A DNA stretch of 64,000 bases from Pseudonocardia kunmingensis. Its GTDB lineage: Bacteria; Actinomycetota; Actinomycetes; Mycobacteriales; Pseudonocardiaceae. Both the position numbers and the translations under genes were made by a program. Location of the stretch: the NCBI RefSeq assembly GCF_006716445.1, contig NZ_VFPA01000007.1, positions 1 to 64,000 of the forward strand, in the 5' to 3' direction. Under the pieces are notes generated by a model. The model made no database searches and was not told where the DNA came from. It saw only the letters and a list, made by a program, of their open reading frames with translations. Shown here one piece after another: positions 41,717 to 50,819 of this stretch; position 1 is the stretch's first letter, and the number at the start of each line of letters is the position of its first letter.

Positions 41717-43594
41717 TCAGGTGGCGTCGAACTGCGCGAGCAGGTCGCGCTCCGTGCCCCGCTGCACGGGGAGCGCCCCGACGAGCAGGTGCCCCGTCCC
41801 GGAGCCGTCGGGCAGCAGCACGGCGAGCACCAGCTCGCCCATCCGCGGCGCCGGGCCGGCCGGGAGGGGGACGTCGGCGCGGGAGCCGTCGCGCAGGTCC
41901 CGCAGCGTCAGGCCCTGCCCGGAGCGGATGCCCTCCACCTCGTACACGCTCGGCCTCGCGCCCGCCCACGACGCCGCCAGCTCCGCCTCGTCCGCCGGCA
42001 GCAGCGGTCCGCGGTCGGCGAGGAACCACGCGAACCCGCCGTCGTGGGCCAGGACCGCGTCCACGACCTCGGGGCCGTCGGGCTCGTCGACGTCGAGGTC
42101 GTCGGCCCACCGGAGGAGCGCCCGGCTCGCCGGGCCGCCTCGGCGCTCCACGTAGCTGCGAGCCTTGTGGTGCAGCCAGTGGACGCGGTCGGCCAGCGGG
42201 GCCTGCACCGGCCGGCCGCGGTGGCACTGCTTGTACTTGCGCCCCGACCCGCACCAGCAGGGGTCGTTGCGGCCGGGTTCCGGGCCGGCGGTCGCGAAGG
42301 GGGCGACCGCGGCGAGGTCGGGGTGGTCGGCGGGCACGTCGATCGCGTGCCACCGGGCGGCGGCCGCGGCCGCGTCGCCCCGGTCCGACTCGTACCAGGC
42401 CAGCCGGTCCTCCACCAGCTCCCAGCCCTCGTCGGCGAGCGCGGCGGCGCGCAGGTGCGACTCGGCGTCCAGCACGCGCCCGTCGCGCTCCGCCACCACC
42501 GCTGCGACGTACCGGGCGGCCGCCTCCCGCGGGGAGCGGCCCGCCACGGCCACGAGCCGCTCGGCGAGCGCCACCGCGGCGCGCACCCGTTCCCCGTCGT
42601 CGTCGGGTTCGTGCAGCAGCTCCCCGACGACGGCATCGAGCACGTCCGCGTCGGCCAGGAGCGCGAGCGCCGACCGCAGCGCGGCCGGGTCGTCCGGGTC
42701 GGCGAGCAGCGCGAACGCCCGGAGCGCGGCCTCCCGCTGCTCCTCGGTCTCGAGGCCCGCCACCAGCCGGAACTCCCGGTCCGCGGCCTCGGCCTCGGCC
42801 CATACCGACTCGTCGTGGGCGAACTCCTCGCCGCGGCGCAGCAGACCCGCGGCGGCGGCGAGCTCGGTCAGCGGCGGGCGCGGCTCGGCGAACGCGGCAC
42901 GGTCCGCGTGCAGGAGGCCGAGGACGAGCAGCTCCGCGGGCACCGGGAGACCCGGCTCAGCCAGCTCGGCCTCGTAGATCGCGCGCAGCGCCGCCACCAG
43001 CTCCGGCTCCGCCGCGGGCTCGTGGTCGAGCACCGAGAGCGACACGGCGCCGTCGGCGGTGGCGCGCACGGCGAGGAGCGCGCCCGCCGCGAACTCGGCG
43101 AGCCAGCCCGGCGGGCCGCCCCACTGCGCCGGCTCGTCGGCCCCGGTGTCGTCTCCCGCCTCGTCCACGTGCAGGGGCCCGCCCGCGACGCGCGCGTCGG
43201 GACAGCGCAGGAACCCGGCGAGGTCGGTGCCGAGGTCGAGGTGCTCGGCGGCGAGCTCGTCGGCGCTGAGCCGGTGGGTCAGCACGATCCCGTCGGTCAG
43301 CGCCGGGGCGTGCACGACGACGTCGGGCACGAGTATCACCAGCGGGCCGGCCGGGTCGTCGAGGACGTCGTCCGACACGAGGTCCACGAGCTCCTCGGAG
43401 GCGGGGTCGGTCGGGTCGAGGCCGAGGCGCGTGGCGACGAGCCGCGTCAGCTCGGGGAGACCGACCGCCACCCGCTCGCGGGCCACCTCGACGTACGCGG
43501 TCCACGCCGCGTCGTACCGGGCCTCCTCCGTGCTCTGCGGAGGCGGTTCGGGGGCGGTGCGGCCGACCAGCAGCCGTTGACGGGACCGTGGCAT
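41717..43594 (-). CDS. SEC-C motif protein
   Basis: A 625-residue acidic, mainly helical protein with one SEC-C zinc motif (NDPCWCGSGRKYKQCHRG, about 432-449). SEC-C occurs at the SecA C-terminus and in many helical-repeat proteins and binds zinc and partner proteins. The region of about 180-420 reads like helical repeats. No enzyme motif found. ATG 43594 shares one base with the stop of the upstream PTH2-like gene (TGATG), so the two are translationally coupled. Confidence 0.8.
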   Translation of the reverse strand: MPRSRQRLLVGRTAPEPPPQSTEEARYDAAWTAYVEVARERVAVGLPELTRLVATRLGLDPTDPASEELVDLVSDDVLDDPAGPLVILVPDVVVHAPALTDGIVLTHRLSADELAAEHLDLGTDLAGFLRCPDARVAGGPLHVDEAGDDTGADEPAQWGGPPGWLAEFAAGALLAVRATADGAVSLSVLDHEPAAEPELVAALRAIYEAELAEPGLPVPAELLVLGLLHADRAAFAEPRPPLTELAAAAGLLRRGEEFAHDESVWAEAEAADREFRLVAGLETEEQREAALRAFALLADPDDPAALRSALALLADADVLDAVVGELLHEPDDDGERVRAAVALAERLVAVAGRSPREAAARYVAAVVAERDGRVLDAESHLRAAALADEGWELVEDRLAWYESDRGDAAAAAARWHAIDVPADHPDLAAVAPFATAGPEPGRNDPCWCGSGRKYKQCHRGRPVQAPLADRVHWLHHKARSYVERRGGPASRALLRWADDLDVDEPDGPEVVDAVLAHDGGFAWFLADRGPLLPADEAELAASWAGARPSVYEVEGIRSGQGLTLRDLRDGSRADVPLPAGPAPRMGELVLAVLLPDGSGTGHLLVGALPVQRGTERDLLAQFDAT

Positions 43595-44343
43595 CAGGCG
43601 GCGATCGTAGTGATCGTGCCCGGTGCGACCTCGGTGAACCCCGCGTCGCGGACGGCGACGGCCGCACCGCGCTCGACCGCGGCGCACAGCCGCTCCCACC
43701 GCGCGCCGTCGGCGTCCCGCACCGCGAACGCCGGAACCGACGTGAGGCCGTGCGCCGCCGCGTAGAGCATCGAGGCGTGCCCGACCTGGGCCGCGGCCTT
43801 CCCGACCGTCATCTCCAACCCGGCGTTCACCCAGATCACGGGCACGCCGGGCGGGGCAGGGCCGGGATCGTCCGGTTCCAGCTCGGTGCCGCCGATCTGC
43901 AACCGGGAGACGATCCGCGGGACGTCGTCCACCGGACCCGGCAGGAGCGCGCGGGCCTCGGCGCCACCGACCGACCAGGTGACACCCGGCAGCTCCTGCA
44001 CCGCCGCCCAGTGGGCGCCCCGGGCGCGCCGTGCGATCTTGCGGATCTGCGTGGAGACCCAGGCCGTGACGGCGTCGTGCCACTCACCGCCCGGCTGCGC
44101 GCGTGGGTCGAGGCAGAGCGCGAGCGCGGCGGCGGCCGCGGCCTCCAGCACCGGCGTGCGCGCAGCCGGCGGACGCTCCAGGCGCAGTACGACCGGCATC
44201 GCCCGCACCACACCGTCGGACAGGGGCGCGGAGTCCCGCACGTAGCGGTCCGCGAGCGGCGCCAGTACCGGCGCCTCGGCGAGATCGGTCACGGTCGGGG
44301 TCAACGCGCCCGGCCGGGTGCCGCTTCCCCGGATCGCGGTCAC
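43594..44343 (-). CDS. PTH2-like aminoacyl-tRNA hydrolase
   Basis: A 249-residue protein. The C-terminal 120 residues match the archaeal/eukaryotic-type peptidyl-tRNA hydrolase 2 fold: VIWVNAGLEMTVGKAAAQVGHASMLYA, and the ending AGFTEVAPGTITTIA. PTH2 frees peptides from stalled peptidyl-tRNA. The N-terminal half is an actinobacterial extension of unknown role. GTG start overlaps the serB stop (GTGA). Confidence 0.83.
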   Translation of the reverse strand: MTAIRGSGTRPGALTPTVTDLAEAPVLAPLADRYVRDSAPLSDGVVRAMPVVLRLERPPAARTPVLEAAAAAALALCLDPRAQPGGEWHDAVTAWVSTQIRKIARRARGAHWAAVQELPGVTWSVGGAEARALLPGPVDDVPRIVSRLQIGGTELEPDDPGPAPPGVPVIWVNAGLEMTVGKAAAQVGHASMLYAAAHGLTSVPAFAVRDADGARWERLCAAVERGAAVAVRDAGFTEVAPGTITTIAA

Positions 44344-45578
44344 GCGATGGGGACGCGCCGCAGCACACCCTCGGCGGCGTCGGCGCGCTCCACCTCGTCG
44401 CGGGTGATGCCGAGGACGAACAGGACGACGTCCAGGTACGGGTGCGACAGCGCGGTGTCGGCCACCTCCCGCAGCGCCGGCTTGGCGTTGAACGCCACGC
44501 CGAGCCCCGCGGTGGACAGCATGTCGATGTCGTTGGCGCCGTCGCCGACCGCGACGCACTGCTCGAGCGGCACGCCGAACTCGTCGGCGAACCGGCGCAG
44601 GGCGACGGCCTTGCCCGGCCGGTCCACCACCTCGCCCACGACCCGGCCGGTGAGCCGCCCGTCGACGACCTCCAGCTCGTTGGCCGCGCAGAAGTCGAGC
44701 CCGAGCTCGTCGACGAGGCCGGAGATCACGCGCGTGAAGCCGCCGGACACGACGCCGCAGCGGAAGCCGAGCCGCTTGAGGGTGCGGATCGTCGTGCGGG
44801 CACCGGGGGTGAGCTCCAGCTCTGCGGCCACCTCGTCGAGCACGCCCTCCGGCAGCCCGGCGAGCACCGCGACGCGGCGGCGCAGCGACTCGGTGAAGTC
44901 CAGCTCGCCGCGCATCGCCGCCTCGGTGACCGCGCGGACCTCGGCCTCGGCGCCCGCGCGGGCCGCGAGCATCTCGATGACCTCGCCCTGCACGAGCGTG
45001 GAGTCGACGTCGAACACGATCAGCCGCTTGCTGCGCCGGGACAGCCCGGCCCGTTCGACGGCCACGTCGACGCCCGCGTTGCGCGCCACCTCCACGAGCC
45101 GCGCGCGCAGGGTGCCGGGCGGGTGGTTCTCGCTGCCGCCGCCCGGCTCCGGCGAGACCAGCAGCTCGAGGCCGGTGACCGGGTAGTCGGCGACGCGGCG
45201 GATGGCGTCGATGTTCGCGCCGACGTCGGCGAGCGCCTGCGCCACCGACCCGAACGCGCGCGCCGTGATCGGGCGCCCCAGCACGACGACCACGTGCGTG
45301 GAGCGGCGCCGGGCGGCGGGGTCGTCCCGCACCTCGAGCGAGGTGTGCACCTGCATCGAGATGCTCGCCATCGCCTGCTCGACGACCTCCTGCAGCTCCT
45401 CGGGATCGTGGTGGGCCACCACCACGACACCGAGGGTGAGCCGGCCGCGGACCACCACCTGCTCGACGTCGACCAGGTCGACCCCGTGGCGGGTCAGCGC
45501 CGCGAAGAGCACCGAGCTGACGCCGGGCCGGTCCGGGCCCGTGACCGTGATGAGGACGCTCGTGCCCGAGTCGGTCAT
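44340..45578 (-). CDS. serB: Phosphoserine phosphatase with ACT domains
   Basis: A 412-residue SerB2-type enzyme for the last step of serine synthesis. Two N-terminal ACT domains (about 1-180; TGPDRPGVSSVLFAAL) precede the HAD domain, with the nucleophile in IVFDVDSTLVQGEVIE, the serine/threonine motif in VVSGGFT and the metal motif AVGDGANDIDML. ACT domains usually give serine feedback control. Directly downstream of ctaD, as in mycobacteria. Confidence 0.95.
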   Translation of the reverse strand: MTDSGTSVLITVTGPDRPGVSSVLFAALTRHGVDLVDVEQVVVRGRLTLGVVVVAHHDPEELQEVVEQAMASISMQVHTSLEVRDDPAARRRSTHVVVVLGRPITARAFGSVAQALADVGANIDAIRRVADYPVTGLELLVSPEPGGGSENHPPGTLRARLVEVARNAGVDVAVERAGLSRRSKRLIVFDVDSTLVQGEVIEMLAARAGAEAEVRAVTEAAMRGELDFTESLRRRVAVLAGLPEGVLDEVAAELELTPGARTTIRTLKRLGFRCGVVSGGFTRVISGLVDELGLDFCAANELEVVDGRLTGRVVGEVVDRPGKAVALRRFADEFGVPLEQCVAVGDGANDIDMLSTAGLGVAFNAKPALREVADTALSHPYLDVVLFVLGITRDEVERADAAEGVLRRVPIA

Positions 45579-45589
45579 GGCGTCGGCCG

Positions 45590-47341
45590 TCAGCGCGACT
45601 TCGGGTCGTCGTTCGGCTGCGTCTCCCGGCCGGTGGACTGGGCCGCCACCTCGTACGGGGACGGCTTGCCACCGATGTGCGCCTCGTGGCGGAAGCGCTC
45701 CACCAGGTGCGGGTAGTGCAGCTCGAACGCCGGGCGCTCCGAGCGGATGCGCGGCAGCTCGGTGAAGTTGTGCCGCGGCGGCGGGCACGACGTGGCCCAC
45801 TCCAGGGAGTTGCCGAAGCCCCACGGGTCGTCGACGGTGACCACGCGCCCGTAGCGGTAGCTGCGGAAGACGTTCCAGATGAACGGCAGCGTGGACGCGC
45901 CGAGCACGAACGCCCCGATCGAGGAGATCGCGTTCAGCATCGTGAAGCCGTCGATCGGCAGGTAGTCGGCGTAGCGGCGCGGGAAGCCCTCGTTGCCCAG
46001 CCAGTGCTGCACCAGGAACGTCAGGTGGAAGCCGATGAACGTGAGCCAGAAGTGGACCTTGCCCAGCGTCTCGTCCATCATCCGGCCGGTCATCTTCGGG
46101 AACCAGAAGTAGATGCCGGCGTAGGTGGCGAACACGATCGTGCCGAACAGCACGTAGTGGAAGTGCGCCACCACGAAGTAGGTGTCGGAGACGTGGAAGT
46201 CCAGCGGCGGGGACGCCAGCAGGATGCCGGTGAGGCCGCCGAACAGGAACGTGACCAGGAAGCCGATGCCGAACAGGTTCGGGCTCTCGAACGTGATCTG
46301 GCCCTTCCACAGCGTGCCGATCCAGTTGACGAACTTGACGCCCGTCGGCACCGCGATGAGGAAGGTGGTGAAGGAGAAGAAGGCCAGCAGCACCGCGCCG
46401 GTGGCGTACATGTGGTGGGCCCACACGGCCACGGACAGCGCCGCGATCGCGATCGTCGCGTAGATCAGGCTCTTGTAGCCGAAGATCGGCTTGCGGGCGA
46501 AGACCGGGAAGATCTCCGAGACGATGCCGAAGAACGGCAGCGCCACGATGTAGACCTCGGGGTGGCCGAAGAACCAGAACAGGTGCTGCCACAGGATCAC
46601 GCCGCCGTTGGCGGGGTCGAACACGTGGGCGCCGAGGTGCCGGTCGGCCAGCAGGCCCAGCAGCGCCGCGGTGAGCACCGGGAAGGCGATGAGGATGAGG
46701 ATCGCCGTCACGAGGATGTTCCACGTGAAGATCGGCATCCGGAACATCGTCATGCCCGGGGCGCGCATGCAGACGATCGTGGTGATGAAGTTGACGCCAC
46801 CGAGGATCGTGCCGAGACCCGAGACCACCAGCCCGGAGATCCACAGGTCCGCGCCCGCGCCCGGCGAGCGCATGCCGTCCGACAGCGGGGTGTAGGCGAA
46901 CCAGCCGAAGTCGGCCGCGCCGCCCGGGGTGAGGAAGCCGGACAGGACCGTCAGGCCGCCGAACAGGAACAGCCAGTAGGAGAAGGCGTTCAGCCGCGGG
47001 AACGCGACGTCGGGGGCACCGATCTGCAGCGGCACGATGTAGTTCGCGAAGCCGAACAGGATCGGCGTGGCGTAGAGCAGCAGCATGATCGTGCCGTGCA
47101 TGGTGAACAGCTGGTTGTACTGCTCGTTGGACAGGAACTGCTGTCCCGGCACCGCCAGCTCGCCGCGCATGAGCAGCGCCATCGCGCCCCCGGCGAGGAA
47201 GAAGCCGAACGACGTGACCAGGTACAGGATCGCGATGTCCTTGGGGTCTGTCGTCCGCAGCATCTTCAGCAGCGTGGATCCCTTGACCGACTGGCGCGCC
47301 GGGTACTGCGGCGCGATCGGCTTGGGGGCGACGGCTGTCAC
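45590..47341 (-). CDS. ctaD: Cytochrome c oxidase subunit I
   Basis: A 583-residue heme-copper oxidase subunit I with about 12 membrane helices, the catalytic core of the aa3 terminal oxidase. Heme and copper ligands are visible: FTMHGTIMLLL, WFFGHPEVYIVALPFFG (with the crosslinked His-Tyr pair), AHHMYATG and VVAHFHYVL. GTG 47341 follows GGAGGCA at the proper distance; the longer open frame upstream lacks coding character. serB follows 11 bases after the stop. Confidence 0.97.
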   Translation of the reverse strand: MTAVAPKPIAPQYPARQSVKGSTLLKMLRTTDPKDIAILYLVTSFGFFLAGGAMALLMRGELAVPGQQFLSNEQYNQLFTMHGTIMLLLYATPILFGFANYIVPLQIGAPDVAFPRLNAFSYWLFLFGGLTVLSGFLTPGGAADFGWFAYTPLSDGMRSPGAGADLWISGLVVSGLGTILGGVNFITTIVCMRAPGMTMFRMPIFTWNILVTAILILIAFPVLTAALLGLLADRHLGAHVFDPANGGVILWQHLFWFFGHPEVYIVALPFFGIVSEIFPVFARKPIFGYKSLIYATIAIAALSVAVWAHHMYATGAVLLAFFSFTTFLIAVPTGVKFVNWIGTLWKGQITFESPNLFGIGFLVTFLFGGLTGILLASPPLDFHVSDTYFVVAHFHYVLFGTIVFATYAGIYFWFPKMTGRMMDETLGKVHFWLTFIGFHLTFLVQHWLGNEGFPRRYADYLPIDGFTMLNAISSIGAFVLGASTLPFIWNVFRSYRYGRVVTVDDPWGFGNSLEWATSCPPPRHNFTELPRIRSERPAFELHYPHLVERFRHEAHIGGKPSPYEVAAQSTGRETQPNDDPKSR

Positions 47342-47514
47342 TCTGCCTCCTGAACTACGTGGCCGCTGGCTCTGCACGGCCCGCTGGCCCTCAGGCCCGT
47401 GGTGGTGGTGCACGGGCGTCCTAGCCCATCCGGGATCGTAGCTCTACCCGACGTCGAAGACGGGAGGGGGTTCGCCACACCTGGCCGCGGCAGGCCGAGG
47501 TGCCCCCGGTGGCT

Positions 47515-47579
47515 TGATCAGCGGTTCGGCGCGTTCGCGGGTCGGATCCCTGTCGCTCTCCCACCACTCCTGCTGATCA
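47515..47579. repeat. Imperfect palindrome family B, copy 2
   Basis: Arms TGATCAGC and GCTGATCA flank about 49 bases. The segment next to the right arm (CTCCCACCACTCCTG) matches copy 1 at 41.7 kb almost exactly, while the left interior has diverged. Confidence 0.6.
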
Positions 47580-47874
47580 TGGCCGTTTCCGCGTTCCGCT
47601 GAACGCGCCCGTCCACGACCCGGTCGACGTCAGGGGTCTCCGACCGCGGTCGCAGACCCATGGTGTCGACAGGGTCATGAGTTCCCTTCCGCGGGCGCGC
47701 CGTTCCCGGCTCGAGACCGCTGCTCCTGCCTCGGCCCAGGGTCTCCGCCGCAGTCGGCGCCTTCCCCCTGCCCCGCCTGTCGCGAGGTGGCCGGGTTGGT
47801 GCAACTGCCGAATATCGTGGCTGGGTAGACGGCCGTACCCGACATGGCCCAGGCCGGTTCTGGACAGCGCCGTG

Positions 47875-47921
47875 ACGAACGGCACTTTCGTCGGCTAGGT
47901 ACCGACGAGAGTGCCGTTCGT
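47875..47921. repeat. Dispersed palindrome family A, copy 4 (upstream of fetB)
   Basis: Arms ACGAACGGCACTTTCGTCGG and CCGACGAGAGTGCCGTTCGT flank the loop CTAGGTA; a single T/G change separates the arms. This copy lies in an intergenic region that is not between convergent genes, so it is not explained simply as a terminator. Confidence 0.93.
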
Positions 47922-48038
47922 TCGGGTGGGAGCCTGACGATTGGGCAACATGCTCGGATCCGCCCGTTCTCGCGCCGACACGCTGATCATGGGCGTCGGA
48001 ACCGCCTCCGGCGAGGCGGGCGGGGAGGATCCACCGTC

Positions 48039-48815
48039 ATGGGAGGCGCGAACGTCGTCATCGGGCCCGCGCTCGCCGTGGCCGCCGTCGCCGCGGTGCT
48101 GCTCGCGGCCGTGGTCGGTCGCGCGGCCGGGCTGGGCACCGCACGGGCCGCCGCACTGGCCGCCGTCCGCGCCGTCGTCCAGCTCGGGGCGGTGTCGCTC
48201 CTGCTGGGGGCCATCATCGGGTCGCTGGCCGCGAGCGCGGCCTTGGTGGCGGTGATGATGGGGGTGGCCGCGTGGACCTCCGCCCGCCGGGTCACCGGCC
48301 ACTCGGTGCTCACCGAGCGCAGCGGCGCGTGGGTCCTGCTGCCGATCGGGCTGGCCCCGCTCCCGGTGGTCGCGGCCCTCGTGGCGGGCGGCGTCGTGCC
48401 ACCCGTCGGAGTCGCGGTCATCCCGATGGCCGGGATCCTGATCGGCGGCACGATGACGGCCACCTCGCTGGCTGGCCGCCGCGCCCTCGACGAGCTGCGC
48501 AGCCGCCGCGGCGAGGTCGAGGCCGCGCTGTCGCTGGGCTTCCTCCCCCGCGACGCCGCCGTGGAGATCGCCCGGCCCACGGGGGCCCAGGCCCTCGTGC
48601 CCCCGCTGGACCAGACCCGCACCGTCGGGCTGGTCACCCTGCCGGGCGCGTTCGTCGGCATGCTGCTGGGCGGCGCGACGCCGATCGAGGCCGGCGCCGT
48701 GCAGCTGCTGGTGCTGCTCCTGCTGCTCGCCGTGGAGTCGGTCGCGGTCGCGGTGACCCTCGAGCTGGTGTGCCGGGGCCGGATCCGGCGACCGGCCGTC
48801 AGCGCAGCGGGGTGA
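48039..48815 (+). CDS. fetB: FetB/UPF0014-family permease (putative iron exporter)
   Basis: A 258-residue membrane protein with about seven helices of the FetB/YbbM family (AAVRAVVQLGAVSLLLGAIIG; IPMAGILIGGTMTATSLAGRR; LPGAFVGMLLGGATPIEAG). In E. coli FetAB exports iron. No ATPase gene (fetA) is adjacent. ATG 48039 follows GGGGAGGAT. Its 3' end overlaps the convergent PIG-L deacetylase gene by 17 bases. Confidence 0.82.
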   Translation: MGGANVVIGPALAVAAVAAVLLAAVVGRAAGLGTARAAALAAVRAVVQLGAVSLLLGAIIGSLAASAALVAVMMGVAAWTSARRVTGHSVLTERSGAWVLLPIGLAPLPVVAALVAGGVVPPVGVAVIPMAGILIGGTMTATSLAGRRALDELRSRRGEVEAALSLGFLPRDAAVEIARPTGAQALVPPLDQTRTVGLVTLPGAFVGMLLGGATPIEAGAVQLLVLLLLLAVESVAVAVTLELVCRGRIRRPAVSAAG

Positions 48816-49608
48816 ACAGCTCCTCGAACAGCTCCGGCGCCGCGGCCCCGCTCGGTGCCTGGTCGACGATGTAGAACTCGGTGCCCATGCCCATCGCGAA
48901 CAGCGGATCCGGCATGGTGATCAGGAAGTGCTCGGGTGACATCTGGCTGGCGTGCGCCCGCATCGACGCCTTCTTCTGCTCCACGTAGTCGACGGCGTCG
49001 ACGCGGTGCGTGATCTCCGCCTCCGGCTTGCCGAAGGTCGGCTGGTCGAAGTCCGGGGCCTTCCAGCCCTCGGGCAGCTGCCCGGACTCGGCCATCCCCC
49101 GCATGCCGCGGACCATCCAGTCGCGGTTGATCGTGCCCTGCGCCACGACCGGCACGGCCGACAGCTCGGCGGCCCGCCGGCCGACGCGGTGGACCTGGAT
49201 GTGGTCGGGGTGGCCGTAGCCGCCGTTGTCGTCGTAGATCGTGAGGATGTCGGGCTCCTCCTCGTCCAGGATCACGGCGAGGCGGCGGGCGGCGTGCGCG
49301 ACGTCGGCCTGCCAGAAGCAGAACGGCGCGTTGTTGCTGGCCTCGCCCATCATCCCGGAGTCGGTGTAGCCGAGGAACTCGACGCGCTTCGCCCCGATCG
49401 CGGCGGCGGAGGCGTAGCACTCGGCGGAGCGGCGCATCGCCAGCTGCTCGCCGGGCTCGAGCACGCCGGGAACGGGTTCGCCCAGCTCGCCGCGGGTGGC
49501 GAAGACCAGGACGACGCGGTGGCCCTCGGCGGCGGCGCGCGCCAGGGTGCCGGCCGCGCCGATCGACTCGTCGTCGGGGTGCGCGTGGAAGGAGACGATG
49601 GTGCCCAC
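48799..49608 (-). CDS. PIG-L/LmbE-family deacetylase
   Basis: A 269-residue zinc-dependent N-deacetylase. Metal motif HAHPDDESIGAAGTLA (about 8-23) and the later HPDHIQVHRVG (about 127). Relatives include MshB and Mca of the mycothiol pathway. Without alignment I cannot tell whether this is the mycothiol conjugate amidase or another deacetylase. It stands alone downstream of the MerR gene on the same strand. Confidence 0.87.
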   Translation of the reverse strand: MGTIVSFHAHPDDESIGAAGTLARAAAEGHRVVLVFATRGELGEPVPGVLEPGEQLAMRRSAECYASAAAIGAKRVEFLGYTDSGMMGEASNNAPFCFWQADVAHAARRLAVILDEEEPDILTIYDDNGGYGHPDHIQVHRVGRRAAELSAVPVVAQGTINRDWMVRGMRGMAESGQLPEGWKAPDFDQPTFGKPEAEITHRVDAVDYVEQKKASMRAHASQMSPEHFLITMPDPLFAMGMGTEFYIVDQAPSGAAAPELFEELFTPLR

Positions 49609-49644
49609 GGCGCAAGATTACGCAGCGGCGCGCGCAGGATGTCG

Positions 49645-49986
49645 TCAGCCGAGGTAGGCGGCCAACGCGCCGCGGCTGCGCCGCATCGCGTCGATCCGGG
49701 CATCCAGCTCCGCCAGCTCACGGCGCAGGGTGCGCACCAGCTCCGGGCAGAGATCGATCTCGAGCGCCTCGGCGCCGTCGACGCAGGGCAACACCGTGCG
49801 GATCACGTCGGTCGACAGGCCCGCGGCGAGCAACGCCCGGATGCGGGCGACGACGCGCACGGACTCGGTGGTGTAGCGGCGGTAGCCGTTCGCGTCCCGC
49901 TCGGCGCGCAGCAGCCCCTGCTCCTCGTAGTACCGCAGCGACCGCTGGCTCGCCCCCGTCCGCCCGGCCAGCTCCCCGATCAGCAC
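49645..49986 (-). CDS. MerR-family transcriptional regulator
   Basis: A 113-residue MerR regulator. Winged helix LIGELAGRTGASQRSLRYYEEQGLLRAERDANGYRRYT (2-39), then the coiled-coil linker. No metal-binding cysteine pattern, only CVDG and LCPE. The divergent hydrolase gene has a promoter with a long spacer and dyad in the gap, typical of MerR control. GTG 49986 matches the family start. Confidence 0.9.
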   Translation of the reverse strand: MLIGELAGRTGASQRSLRYYEEQGLLRAERDANGYRRYTTESVRVVARIRALLAAGLSTDVIRTVLPCVDGAEALEIDLCPELVRTLRRELAELDARIDAMRRSRGALAAYLG

Positions 49987-50007
49987 CGTGATCCACCCCA
50001 CCGCCGT

Positions 50008-50039
50008 TTGACCCTGACACCGGTGTGAAACCCCAACAT
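50008..50039 (+). promoter_or_regulatory. MerR-type promoter of the hydrolase gene
   Basis: TTGACC (-35) at 50008-50013 is followed by the dyad TGACACCGGTGTGA and an AACAT-like -10 about 19-20 bases later. The over-long spacer with a central dyad is the hallmark of promoters that MerR regulators untwist. Confidence 0.7.
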
Positions 50040-50045
50040 CGCGGC

Positions 50046-50819
50046 ATGGCTGAGCATTTCGCACACATCGTTCGGGGTTCCGGCCCCGGCATCCTCCTCG
50101 CGCACGGCGGGGGCGGCAGCATCGCGGGCAACTTCGGATCGATCCTCGACGACCTGGCCGGCACGCACACCGTGGTCGGGCCGGACTACCCCGGCTCAGG
50201 CGCCACCCCGCGAAACCCCGAAGGCCTGGATCTCGACGACGTGGCCGACGAGCTGGTGCGGACCGCTGTGGACGCCGGCGTCGAGCGCTTCACCGTGCTG
50301 GCCTACTCGGTGGGCACCGCCGTCGCCGTGCGGATCGCCACGCGGCACCCGGAGCGGGTCGCAGGGCTGGTCCTCACCGCCGGATTCGCGTACCCGGACA
50401 ACCGGATCCGGCTGGCGGTGCAGATCTGGCGCGCCCTGCTCGACGGCGGCGACCGGCGGTTGCTCGCCCGGTTCCTCACGCTCGTCGGCACCGGCGAGCG
50501 ACACCTGAACGCACTGACGCCCGATGCGGTGGAGGCGTCGGTCGCCGGGCTCGCGGACTTCATCCCGGCGGGGAGCCCGGAGCACGTGGACCTCGTGACG
50601 AGCGTCGACACCCGCGCCGAGCTGCCCCGGATCTCCGTGCCGACGCTCGTGGTGGCCACGACCGAGGACGGTCTGGCCGGACCGAACCTGTCACGGGAGC
50701 TGGCCACCGGCATCCCGGGCGCCGAGCTCGTGGAGATCGCCGCCGGGCACGGCGTCGCGGTGGAGGCCCGCGACGAGTGGCTCGCCGCGATCCGGTCCTT
50801 CCTCGCCCGGGTGGTGTGA
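50046..50819 (+). CDS. Alpha/beta-fold hydrolase
   Basis: A 257-residue hydrolase. Oxyanion loop HGGGGSIAGNF, nucleophile in AYSVGTAVAV (about 91), acid in TTEDGLAGPN, and histidine in AAGHGVAVEARD. Substrate unknown. ATG 50046 is preferred over ATG 50025 because the latter lies too close to the promoter. Likely induced through the divergent MerR. The oxidoreductase gene follows with a GTGA overlap. Confidence 0.88.
   Translation: MAEHFAHIVRGSGPGILLAHGGGGSIAGNFGSILDDLAGTHTVVGPDYPGSGATPRNPEGLDLDDVADELVRTAVDAGVERFTVLAYSVGTAVAVRIATRHPERVAGLVLTAGFAYPDNRIRLAVQIWRALLDGGDRRLLARFLTLVGTGERHLNALTPDAVEASVAGLADFIPAGSPEHVDLVTSVDTRAELPRISVPTLVVATTEDGLAGPNLSRELATGIPGAELVEIAAGHGVAVEARDEWLAAIRSFLARVV

Larger units (their letters stand above)
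47342..48038. other. 697-base intergenic region with two palindromes
   Basis: No gene found. It must hold the ctaD promoter (minus) and the fetB promoter (plus). It contains a family B-like repeat (arms TGATCAGC/GCTGATCA, 47515-47579) and family A palindrome copy 4 (47875-47921). CGCCTCCGG/GCGAGGCGG-type inverted bases lie just before the fetB ribosome site. Confidence 0.6.
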
